A stretch of 7,597 bases of DNA, from assembly GCA_003176035.1 (NCBI GenBank), contig PSRL01000058.1:1-7597 (forward strand), written 5' to 3'. This document shows positions 1 through 6,019 of this stretch, piece by piece. Position 1 is the first letter of the stretch; every line of letters starts with the position of its first letter. The notes under the pieces are model-generated. The model saw only the letters and a list, made by a program, of their open reading frames with translations, had not been told where the DNA came from and did not search any database. The DNA is from Verrucomicrobiota bacterium (GTDB lineage Bacteria; Verrucomicrobiota; Verrucomicrobiia; Chthoniobacterales; Xiphinematobacteraceae). A program made the translations under genes and the position numbers.

Positions 1-150
1 TTTTAAAAGCGAATGGAGAGTGGTCGCCACCTCGTTACCGCTTTTTGCATAGTGATGAAGTCGGACTCGATTCACGCTCAGAAGACCGGATTCGATGCCG
101 GAAAATACAAAGCTGACAAATATACAGGCGAAAATAGCGACCAAATTCAT
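1..150 (-). CDS. CNNM/DUF21 transporter-domain protein, N-terminal 50 codons (partial, runs off left edge)
   Basis: Reading the minus strand from the ATG at 150-148 gives 50 open codons to the window edge. The product starts MNLVAIFACIFVSFVFSG and continues through IESGLLSVNRVRLHHYAKSG. This is a typical first helix of the CNNM (DUF21) membrane domain: a hydrophobic segment, then F-S-G-x-E-S/T-x-L-x-S-x-N and a basic stretch. Family members are membrane proteins with a CNNM domain, a CBS pair and often a CorC/HlyC domain, and are linked to Mg/Co/Na transport. The start ATG overlaps the stop TGA of the upstream paralogue (ATGA), so the two are very likely cotranscribed and translationally coupled; no separate Shine-Dalgarno is visible. 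Only the N-terminus can be seen, so the CBS and C-terminal domains are inferred from family habit. Confidence 0.88.
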   Translation of the reverse strand, partial: MNLVAIFACIFVSFVFSGIESGLLSVNRVRLHHYAKSGNEVATTLHSLLK

Positions 151-1418
151 TGTGGTGTCGGAAACGAAGCCGGTGAGGCCAAAAAACGCGGAGAAATCAG
201 GACTTCTAAGACGCGTTTGCGGGAAACTCGTCGGACTTTTATTTCCCAATCCTTTAGGAGTATTGAAGCCCCCGGCTTGGGAAGTTGCCCGAAATGTTCA
301 ATCAATAAACCTCCAACCGTGTGAGAAGAAAAAGAAGACGTATCGATGCCAAGTACTTCCCCCAGATCATCAAGGTGGGCACTGCCACTTGCCAAGACCT
401 TTCCATTTTTTATCTTCTCGATCGCCAATGTCGTTTTCGCGCCTTCTTCGCCCAAAATTTCCTCCAGGATATCCACCTGTGTGACGAACCCTTCCAGACC
501 TCCATATTCATCGAGAAGAAGGGCCGCCGATTGGCGATGAGTTTGGAAGGCAATCAACAAATTCAATAAGGGACTAGTCTCGGGAACAAACGACGGTGGC
601 CTAAGCATTTCCGTGTAGTGCCCGCCATGAGAGGCCAGAAGGAATTCTTGCACATCTAAAATTCCTAAGATTTCATCCGGCGTTTCCCCGCGCACCGGAA
701 CTCGGCGATACCGGGCTTTTCGAAGAAGAGAGGCCGCATCGGAATTGCTCAGATCGTCAGGCAAAATAAACGTGTCTACGCGTGGCACCATGCAGTGGTT
801 TGCTGTTTCGAAGGAAAGTTTGATGATTTTCCGGAGGATCGCCGCTTCCTCTCGACGTAGGCCGCCCTCTTCTCTCGCCAATTCCAGCAGAGACTGCATT
901 TCTTCAAGAGTTAATGCTTCAACGGGCAAAATCCGCTCTCCGCTCAATCGGCTGACCCATCGGTCGTGCCAGGCGAGCATTAGGCGCACTGAGGATTTCA
1001 GCAAATGATGGAGAGTGCTGATGAGAGGCCAACAGGTCGAAATCAGTTTTATCGGTTGAGCCAATCCGATAAGCTTTGGCAGAAGCTCACAAAAAAGGAT
1101 GACCGCGGAGAAAAGAAGCGTCGCCGCCAGCCAACGGGGCAGATAAGGATCTAATATCTGAGTATCTATCCACCAAAGGCAGACGAAAATTAGCGGTAAA
1201 GTTACCAGATTGTCTGCGATTTGAAGGCTGGTCAGGACTTCTCGGCGAAAGCGCATCAACTCCTCGAGTTTTTCTCCCAACGTCCTATTTTTTCTCCGAA
1301 CGACCTGCCTCATTGCTTCCGTCAAAGCAGAGAAAGAAGTCGCAATTGCGGAAAGAAGAGCTGAGGCTACAGCCAAAACAATACCCAGCATCGGAGGCAA
1401 ATAGCTGACCGTGTTCAT
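147..1418 (-). CDS. CNNM-transporter/CBS-domain/CorC_HlyC protein (hemolysin C/CorC-like)
   Basis: Complete 423-residue protein of the CNNM/CorC family (often labelled hemolysin), an inner-membrane protein associated with divalent-cation efflux or homeostasis. Residues about 8-30, 68-90, 95-118 and 125-145 are hydrophobic and form the CNNM/DUF21 domain, which includes the family-typical ELLPKLIG at 111-118. A cytoplasmic linker follows. The CBS pair spans about 205-330, with CMVPRVD at 209-215 (the M-V/T-P-R signature) and LLDEYGGLEGFVT at 301-313. A CorC/HlyC domain at about 335-408 carries HTVGGLL at 366-372. Length fits the family. The ATG at 1418 has GGAGG ten bases upstream. Its stop overlaps the next CNNM gene. 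Oddity: the first helix reads SALLSAIATSFSALTEAM and lacks the usual FSGxE-type motif that the downstream paralogue keeps. The exact transported ion cannot be told. Confidence 0.93.
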   Translation of the reverse strand: MNTVSYLPPMLGIVLAVASALLSAIATSFSALTEAMRQVVRRKNRTLGEKLEELMRFRREVLTSLQIADNLVTLPLIFVCLWWIDTQILDPYLPRWLAATLLFSAVILFCELLPKLIGLAQPIKLISTCWPLISTLHHLLKSSVRLMLAWHDRWVSRLSGERILPVEALTLEEMQSLLELAREEGGLRREEAAILRKIIKLSFETANHCMVPRVDTFILPDDLSNSDAASLLRKARYRRVPVRGETPDEILGILDVQEFLLASHGGHYTEMLRPPSFVPETSPLLNLLIAFQTHRQSAALLLDEYGGLEGFVTQVDILEEILGEEGAKTTLAIEKIKNGKVLASGSAHLDDLGEVLGIDTSSFSSHTVGGLLIEHFGQLPKPGASILLKDWEIKVRRVSRKRVLEVLISPRFLASPASFPTPQ

Positions 1419-1760
1419 CTTCTGCCAACCTCCGATAATTGTACGGCAGCCACAAAAGCAATTGTGACGGTCACCTCACCTGTAAGGAAAGAACTATAAA
1501 GTGAGCATGCTTTTGAGTTCCCTTTTTTCCGACGGCCGACCGCCGCCGGATGGCCTCTATTTTGCGCCTCGCCTGGAATAAAAAATCCTCTCAAATTCGT
1601 ACTCATTTTAGAGCTCTTTCACTATATCTGCGTGCTGGGTATCGTATTGCTGATGATAGGGGGGCGTTTCAAGATAACGCAAATATTCTGGCTCCGTTCG
1701 ATTGGGATTTCAAGGACGGCGGTCGTGACTTTTACGCCCCTAATTGATAATGCATTCGGG
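1419..1760. other. Gene-poor stretch between divergent genes
   Basis: About 340 bases between the CNNM operon (minus) and the DUF309 gene (plus). A 63-codon minus-strand frame (1606 to 1415) ends in an ATGA overlap with the CNNM start, but its product, rich in charged and small residues, resembles no family I know and has no good ribosome site. The plus-strand frame of the DUF309 gene also stays open back to a GTG at 1632, encoding a segment without family similarity. Short symmetric sites include GTGAC-G-GTCAC at 1464-1474. Both divergent promoters should lie here, but I find no strong -35/-10 pair. No tRNA-like fold or clear terminator is visible. A decayed small gene is possible but not shown. 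Confidence 0.5.
1429..1433 (-). promoter_or_regulatory. Shine-Dalgarno GGAGG for the first CNNM gene
   Basis: The minus strand reads GGAGG here, ten bases before the ATG at 1418. It is one of the few strong Shine-Dalgarno matches in the window, and it supports the chosen start over any upstream alternative. Confidence 0.6.
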
Positions 1761-2231
1761 ATGAACAAGTCCCTGCGCTTGGAAGAATTTATTAAAAGTT
1801 TGACGGGGTCTATAAACGCCAAAAGCTGTTATCAAGCGTACTTCCTTTGCTTTAATGAGGCACACTATTATCAAGCTCACGATGTCTTGGAATATGCATG
1901 GCTGCGAATGCCAGAGGAAAAAGCGACCTTCTTTAAAGGGTTAATCCAATTCGCCGGCGCTTTTGTACATCTTCAGAAACAGTATCTCCGACCCCATCAT
2001 TATAAATTTAAAGGACGATTGAGACCCGCAAAACAGCTTTTTTGGCTCGCAGCAAAAAACCTACAGCCCTATTGCCCGAAATATTTGCAGCTTCAAGTGA
2101 ATTCAGTTCTGGTAGGTTGTGAATGCTTTGAAGGTAAAATTATGGCCAGTGGTTACCAACTCAACCCGTGGCGGCCGGAAACAGCTCCCGTTTTTTTGGA
2201 TCACAACGGCCTCCGCAGTCTGCGCTTATGA
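1761..2231 (+). CDS. DUF309 family protein
   Basis: A 156-residue soluble protein if translation begins at the ATG at 1761. It carries the DUF309 signature: residues 31-47 read FNEAHYYQAHDVLEYAW, matching the family's F-N-x-x-x-Y-Y-x-A-H-x-x-L-E-x-x-W, and residues 57-73 read FFKGLIQFAGAFVHLQK, matching F-x-x-G-L-I-Q-x-A-x-x-x-x-H. H40, E44 and H70 are the conserved polar positions. The family is a small helical domain of unknown biochemical role, so no reaction is assigned. The frame is open upstream to a GTG at 1632, but those 43 residues look unlike the family and the domain starts well after 1761. The start has only a weak CGGG before it. The gene is followed after 85 bases by the substrate-binding lipoprotein on the same strand; a functional link is not evident. 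Confidence 0.8.
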   Translation: MNKSLRLEEFIKSLTGSINAKSCYQAYFLCFNEAHYYQAHDVLEYAWLRMPEEKATFFKGLIQFAGAFVHLQKQYLRPHHYKFKGRLRPAKQLFWLAAKNLQPYCPKYLQLQVNSVLVGCECFEGKIMASGYQLNPWRPETAPVFLDHNGLRSLRL

Positions 2232-2280
2232 AAAACCTTAGACGCCCAAGTCAGGGAGGGACGACAACGGCAACTTTTTA

Positions 2281-2308
2281 TTGAAGAAAGTGCTATTTCC
2301 TATATGAA
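2281..2308 (+). promoter_or_regulatory. Possible promoter of the substrate-binding lipoprotein gene
   Basis: TTGAAG at 2281-2286 and TATGAA at 2303-2308 are separated by 16 bases and would place the transcript start almost on the ATG at 2317, giving a leaderless or near-leaderless mRNA. The -10 lies inside the inverted repeat, so a protein bound to that repeat would block transcription. This is a pattern match only. Confidence 0.3.
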
Positions 2309-2318
2309 TATAGGAAAT
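2295..2318. promoter_or_regulatory. Perfect 11-bp inverted repeat over the start codon (candidate operator)
   Basis: The arms ATTTCCTATAT (2295-2305) and ATATAGGAAAT (2308-2318) are exact reverse complements with a two-base spacer, GA. The right arm contains the AGGA before the start and the first two bases of the ATG at 2317. A two-base spacer makes a dimeric repressor site more natural than an RNA hairpin, although a hairpin with a slightly opened loop could also hide the start. The regulator is not identified in this window. Confidence 0.55.
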
Positions 2319-3444
2319 GCGTAAAATTTTGTCAGTTCTTCTCAGCTTGGGCTTACTTGCCTGCTCAAGGCCGCCGTTAGCGGGGGAGGACAGTCAGGAA
2401 ATAAAAATTGGGGTGTTTCAATCTCTGACCGGACCGGAGGCAACCTTTGGGCAAGACGCTTTGCACGGTATCGCACTTGCTGCGGAAGAAATTAACGCGG
2501 AAGGCGGTCTCTTGGGTCGGAAAGTTAAATTGATTGTGGAGGACAACCAGTCAAAACCGGGTGAGACATCTACAATCGTTCGGGAACTCATCACTCAAAA
2601 GGGGGTGGTTGCACTCTTAGGAGAAGTCGCATCCAGCAGATCCTTGGAAGCGGCTCCGATTGCTCAAGCCAATGGGGTTCCAATGATTGCTGATTCGACT
2701 AATCCAAAGGTTACTGAGATGGGAGATTGTATTTTTCGGATTTGCTTTACCGATGATTATCAAGGAAAGGTGATAGCAGAATTCGTCAAATCCCTGGGAA
2801 TTGAGGATGTGGCCATCCTGACCGATTTGTCCCAAGCCTACAGTGTGGGTTTAGCGGAAAGCTTCTCCAGCTATTTTACCGCTCAGGGTGGCCGGATCTT
2901 GAAACGCCAAGATTACCGAAGGGGGGACAGGGATTTTAGCGCGCAGCTCACAGCTATTCAAGCCGTGCATCCGCAAATGGTGGTCTTGCCGGCTTACTAT
3001 ACGGAAGCCCCTTTGATTATCAAACAAGCTCGACAGCTTGGGTTGACTGTTCCGTTTGTGGGTGGCGATGGCTGGGATTCTGAAACGATGTTTGAATTGG
3101 GTGGAGCCGCAGTCGAGGGAAACTACTTTGTAAATCATTTTTCAGCCGAAAATAAAACGCCTCGGATTCAAAATTTCGTTCAAAAATTTCAGCAAAAGTA
3201 TGGGACTATTCCCCCATCCACAGCTGCTTTAAGCTATGATTCGATGAAGCTCCTAGCCGATGCGATCCGGCGAGCGCAAAGCACAGACCGGGCAAAAATT
3301 CGCCAAGCATTGACTGACACCAAGAATTTTCCGGCTATTTCAGGTGCGCTCACTTTCGATGAACACCGAAATCCAAAAACATCCGCGGTGATCATTCGAC
3401 TTCACAACAATAAATTTGCCTACTTTAAAACAATTGTACTTTGA
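2317..3444 (+). CDS. ABC transporter substrate-binding lipoprotein, branched-chain amino acid type (Peripla_BP_6)
   Basis: Complete 375-residue type I periplasmic binding protein of the LivJ/LivK-like group. Residues 1-15 are a lipoprotein signal (MRKILSVLLSLGLLA) with lipobox LLAC and the lipidated Cys at 16, so the mature protein is membrane-anchored. The first lobe opens with IKIGVFQSLTGPEATFG (29-45), then ALAAEEINAEGGLLGRKV, then VVALLGEVASS and GVPMIADST, which is the classic family order. The second lobe has DVAILTD, GGDGWDS and a C-terminal SGALTFDEHRNP typical of this group. Such proteins deliver amino acids, urea or other small polar ligands to an ABC permease; the ligand cannot be read from sequence. 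No permease or ATPase genes are adjacent, so it is an orphan here. An in-frame TAG just upstream fixes this ATG as the earliest start. AGGA lies only one base away from it, which is poor for initiation. Confidence 0.93.
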   Translation: MRKILSVLLSLGLLACSRPPLAGEDSQEIKIGVFQSLTGPEATFGQDALHGIALAAEEINAEGGLLGRKVKLIVEDNQSKPGETSTIVRELITQKGVVALLGEVASSRSLEAAPIAQANGVPMIADSTNPKVTEMGDCIFRICFTDDYQGKVIAEFVKSLGIEDVAILTDLSQAYSVGLAESFSSYFTAQGGRILKRQDYRRGDRDFSAQLTAIQAVHPQMVVLPAYYTEAPLIIKQARQLGLTVPFVGGDGWDSETMFELGGAAVEGNYFVNHFSAENKTPRIQNFVQKFQQKYGTIPPSTAALSYDSMKLLADAIRRAQSTDRAKIRQALTDTKNFPAISGALTFDEHRNPKTSAVIIRLHNNKFAYFKTIVL

Positions 3445-3484
3445 CCATCTCAAGTGCGGCAAAATACCGGTCTCTTAGAAAAAA

Positions 3485-4042
3485 CTATCCGGCGGCTGCG
3501 AAGATGGCGCAAGCCAGGATGAGGATTCCGCTTGCGATGCCTAGCCCTACGGCAAAATTCCAACGGAAGCTAGAAGCGGAAACCCAAGCAGTTTGATCGC
3601 GTAATAAGTAAGGCATTCCAACCCAGAGGAGGCCGGCGACAATCCAAATATAAGCAAGAATGACCAGTAAGAGCCGCCAGAGAGGAGCTTGCAGAAAACA
3701 GGCATCCAAAATCGGCTGAGCAGCCAACAGCGCCAGAATGCCGAGACTTCGTACGGCGAGAAATTCATCAAGAAATCGCCAAGTAAGTAAAGCTGCAAGA
3801 AGCACAAATCCGGCGATGGGCGAACGGAGCCGGGCGAATTCCCCCAAGTCCATTTTTATTACAAGCAAAAAAGTCCAAAGAGTTGCCGCTGCGAGCAAAA
3901 TAATACCCCACATCTTTGACCGGGGAAATTTTTGGAGCCAGCTGTGGCAGTTGTCTTTCCATAAAAACGCGGGAATATGTAGCAAAAGAAGAAAGGTGCC
4001 TGTAATAATTCCGGCGGTTTTTAAAGGGAGGATATCGGTCAT
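3485..4042 (-). CDS. Six-helix membrane protein of unknown function, coupled to rnc
   Basis: A 185-residue very hydrophobic protein that I do not recognise. Six likely membrane segments lie at about residues 10-28, 44-63, 75-90, 97-115, 123-142 and 162-182, with short loops. Notable polar features inside the hydrophobic context are RFLDEFLAVRSLG (89-101), QPILDACF (109-116) and PYLLRDQTAW (144-153); conserved family residues would most likely be sought there. The ATG at 4042 overlaps the rnc stop (ATGA), so it is probably translated by coupling; a TTG further upstream at 4060 is the only reason a longer form might be called. The gene faces the lipoprotein gene tail to tail, 40 bases away. A small integral-membrane housekeeping or transport role is possible, but no function is assigned. 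Confidence 0.78.
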   Translation of the reverse strand: MTDILPLKTAGIITGTFLLLLHIPAFLWKDNCHSWLQKFPRSKMWGIILLAAATLWTFLLVIKMDLGEFARLRSPIAGFVLLAALLTWRFLDEFLAVRSLGILALLAAQPILDACFLQAPLWRLLLVILAYIWIVAGLLWVGMPYLLRDQTAWVSASSFRWNFAVGLGIASGILILACAIFAAAG

Positions 4043-4731
4043 TTTTTGAAGCTTTCCCAAGCACGAGTTACGAGTGCGGCATTTGCAGCAGCTACCTCGG
4101 CCATTTTCTTACTATTGCCACTGCCGCGACCAAGCTCACGGCCTTCCCAGATCACACTGCAATCAAAATATTTTTGATGCTCCGGGCCTCTTTGATCGAG
4201 CAATACATATTTGGGCGCCGTGGGGGCAATGGCTTGCAAAATTTCCTGGAGTTTGCCCTTGGGATTAAATTCCTCCGGAGATTTTAAAAGATGAATAAAA
4301 TCGGTTTGAGTTTCGCGCAAAATAAATTGCCGCACTCGTTCAAATCCTCCATCCAAATAAATTGCCCCTACCAGCGACTCAAAAGCGTCGGCGAGGGTGG
4401 ATGCCCGAGTCCTGCCGCCATTAGTCTCCTCCCCGCGGCCCATCATCAAATAGTCGCCCAAGCCGATGGCGATTGCGTGACCTTTCAATCCACTGCGCGA
4501 AACAATTCTCGCCCGGAGTTTGGTAAGCTGGCCTTCGCTAAAGTCGGGAAAAAGAGAGAACAAATGCTCGGTAACGACTAATTGTAAAACGGAATCGCCC
4601 AAGAATTCAAGGCGCTGATTGTCAAATGGAAAGTTCTTTCGTTCTAGGGAGATGCTTGGGTGAGTCAGCGCCTCCGCAAGGAGCAAGGAGTTGCGAAACT
4701 TATACCCTATGCGCGCCTCTAGAGGATTCAT
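4039..4731 (-). CDS. rnc: Ribonuclease III
   Basis: Double-stranded-RNA endonuclease that processes rRNA precursors and some mRNAs in the cytoplasm. From the ATG at 4731 it has 230 residues, the normal family length. The nuclease domain carries the signature DNQRLEFLGDSVLQ at 37-50, with catalytic E42 and D46, and the second cluster TLADAFESLVGAIYLDGG at 112-129, with D115 and E118; all four metal-binding residues are present. A double-stranded-RNA-binding domain fills about 157-228 (NPKGKLQE to KKMAEVAAANAAL). The frame is open upstream to a GTG at 4827, which would add 32 residues, but LEARIGYKF is the usual family beginning, so ATG 4731 is preferred; no clear Shine-Dalgarno precedes either. 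The neighbour is a membrane protein rather than the common era. The divergent partner is rplS. Confidence 0.96.
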   Translation of the reverse strand: MNPLEARIGYKFRNSLLLAEALTHPSISLERKNFPFDNQRLEFLGDSVLQLVVTEHLFSLFPDFSEGQLTKLRARIVSRSGLKGHAIAIGLGDYLMMGRGEETNGGRTRASTLADAFESLVGAIYLDGGFERVRQFILRETQTDFIHLLKSPEEFNPKGKLQEILQAIAPTAPKYVLLDQRGPEHQKYFDCSVIWEGRELGRGSGNSKKMAEVAAANAALVTRAWESFKK

Positions 4732-5009
4732 CAAGGCGCTGGAAAATGGCAGAGAAGTATCTGATTCTTTTGCAGTCACATTTGAAAATAAAAGTGAAAA
4801 GCCCCTTCTGGCAAATAGCCTCCGCACTCAGAGTGCCGAGCGTCCTATCCTGACCCACTTCAGAGGCAACTTCAACGAATATTACCAGGGACATCGCACA
4901 AAAGAGAGCACCCTTTGAAAGCTTGCCTCCCCAGCCGACGTGCGAATTTTTCCATTTACAGATCCTCTGTGGTGCGTAAAATATCACCCTCTCATTGCAT
5001 GCGCCTACC
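4732..5009. other. Divergent control region between rnc and rplS
   Basis: 278 bases with no convincing gene; long antisense frames here are not protein-like. It holds the rplS promoter (separate entry) and should hold the rnc promoter, for which I see only weak candidates. A 13-base palindrome, GCACTC-A-GAGTGC, sits at 4824-4836 within the presumed rnc leader. Confidence 0.5.
4955..4982 (+). promoter_or_regulatory. Probable sigma70-type promoter of rplS
   Basis: TTTACA at 4955-4960 and TAAAAT at 4977-4982 each match five of six consensus bases, with a 16-base spacer. Transcription would begin near 4989, giving a leader of about 20 bases before the rplS ATG. This is the best promoter match I found in the window. 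Confidence 0.6.
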
Positions 5010-5357
5010 ATGACTATTGTTGAAAAAATTGAAAGCGAACAACTTAAGCACGCAGCAGCCCCGTTTGAGGTGGGCGACACAGTGAGGGTACATACCCGTG
5101 TGATTGAAGGAGATAAAGAGCGGATTCAGATTTTTGTCGGTATTGTGATTGCACGAAAGGGGAGCAAGATTAACGAGAGTTTCACTGTTCGTCGAATTTC
5201 CTTTGGCGAAGGTGTAGAGCGAAATTTTCCTTTGCATTCTCCTAGGATTGCGAAAATTGATGTGGAACGACGGGGAGCTGTCCGCCGGGCTAAGCTTCAT
5301 TATTTGCGCAAACGCAAAGGCAAATCCGCCACCACAGTTAAAGAAAAAGCTTCTTAA
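5010..5357 (+). CDS. rplS: 50S ribosomal protein bL19
   Basis: Structural protein of the large ribosomal subunit at the 30S-50S interface. The 115 residues match the family length and pattern: N-terminal MTIVEKIESEQLK, then FEVGDTVRVHTRVIEGDKER (19-38) and IQIFVGIVIARKGS, then GEGVERNFPLHSPRIAKI (66-83), and the basic end KLHYLRKRKGKSA. The ATG at 5010 gives the canonical N-terminus; a TTG at 4995 would add five residues and is less likely. No Shine-Dalgarno is visible before the ATG, which is unusual for a highly expressed ribosomal gene. It leads an apparent rplS-rnhB-yraN operon. The usual upstream partner trmD is absent, replaced by divergent rnc. Confidence 0.97.
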   Translation: MTIVEKIESEQLKHAAAPFEVGDTVRVHTRVIEGDKERIQIFVGIVIARKGSKINESFTVRRISFGEGVERNFPLHSPRIAKIDVERRGAVRRAKLHYLRKRKGKSATTVKEKAS

Positions 5358-5404
5358 AATCTTAACGCTTGTCTTTTTGAGTCGCTCATTATTGAGATCT
5401 CCGG

Positions 5405-6019
5405 ATGCCTTGCACATTGGAGTTAGAAAAAAAAGCGGGCGAAAATCTTTATGTGGCCGGAGTGGATGAGGTAGGGCGGGGACCTCTTGCTGGCCCGGTC
5501 CTAGCTTGTGCGGTTGTTCTTCCCTGTGGCTTCCGCTTGAAGGGCCTCAACGATTCCAAACAATTGACCGCTCTTCAACGAGAGCGCTTTTATGAGGTGT
5601 TAACAACCTCTGAAAAAATTCATTGGGCAGTTGCTTGGAGAGACAATCGCGATATAGATCGCTTAAACATTCTACGAGCGACTCATGAGGTTATGCGGGA
5701 AGCCGTCACGCTACTGCCTATTCCCGCTGACCATGCCCTGGTGGACGGCAGACCAGTACCTCAATTTCCTATTCCTCACACTGCAGTTGTAGGGGGCGAT
5801 AAAGTTTCTTTAAGTATCGCAGCGGCGAGCGTCATTGCAAAGGTCACCCGAGATCGATTTATGCAAGCAGCTGATGTGCGATATCCGGAGTATGGCTTTA
5901 GAGACCATAAAGGGTATACTACGCCTCAGCACCTCAGGCAGCTGAGAAAATATGGACCTTGCCCGTTACATCGCTTCACGTTTGCTCCGGTGGCGCAGGG
6001 AGAACTCCCATTCGACTGA
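5405..6019 (+). CDS. rnhB: Ribonuclease HII
   Basis: Cytoplasmic nuclease that cuts RNA in RNA:DNA hybrids and starts removal of single ribonucleotides from DNA. The 204 residues are a normal length. The N-terminal signature GVDEVGRGPLAGPV lies at 19-32, with catalytic D21 and E22 and the GRG motif (24-26) that recognises the ribose 2'-OH. LNDSKQLT follows at 48-55. LVDGRPVP supplies D114 and GGDKVSLSIAAASVIAKVTRD supplies D132, completing the D-E-D-D active site. YGFRDHKGY (163-171) contains the conserved tyrosine that senses the RNA-DNA junction. The ATG at 5405 begins 47 bases after rplS with no obvious terminator between, so it is probably cotranscribed. Its 3' end overlaps yraN by 68 bases. 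Confidence 0.96.
   Translation: MPCTLELEKKAGENLYVAGVDEVGRGPLAGPVLACAVVLPCGFRLKGLNDSKQLTALQRERFYEVLTTSEKIHWAVAWRDNRDIDRLNILRATHEVMREAVTLLPIPADHALVDGRPVPQFPIPHTAVVGGDKVSLSIAAASVIAKVTRDRFMQAADVRYPEYGFRDHKGYTTPQHLRQLRKYGPCPLHRFTFAPVAQGELPFD

Noticed and set aside
1512..1560. GC-rich symmetric stretch next to a T run, resembling a terminator
   Set aside because: The T run is on the wrong side of the stem for the plus strand and becomes an A run on the minus strand, and no gene ends here.
1415..1606. 63-codon minus-strand frame whose stop overlaps the CNNM start (ATGA)
   Set aside because: The junction looks operon-like, but the product resembles no family I know, no good ribosome site precedes it, and the CNNM gene has its own GGAGG. 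It could be a decayed gene; not called.
1632..1760. GTG-started 43-residue N-terminal extension of the DUF309 protein
   Set aside because: It has no family similarity, the domain begins well after the ATG at 1761, and the total length would exceed what the family needs.
2228..2284. 18-codon frame starting at an ATGA overlap with the DUF309 stop
   Set aside because: Low-complexity product with no Shine-Dalgarno; one such tiny frame is expected by chance.
3445..3484. Bidirectional terminator between the convergent lipoprotein and membrane-protein genes
   Set aside because: Only isolated CCGG palindromes and an A run are present; no stable stem with a T tract on either strand.
4700..5080. 126-residue minus-strand frame across the rnc/rplS region
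   Set aside because: It lies antisense to rplS and out of frame over rnc, with no recognisable domain; it is a shadow of real genes and control DNA.
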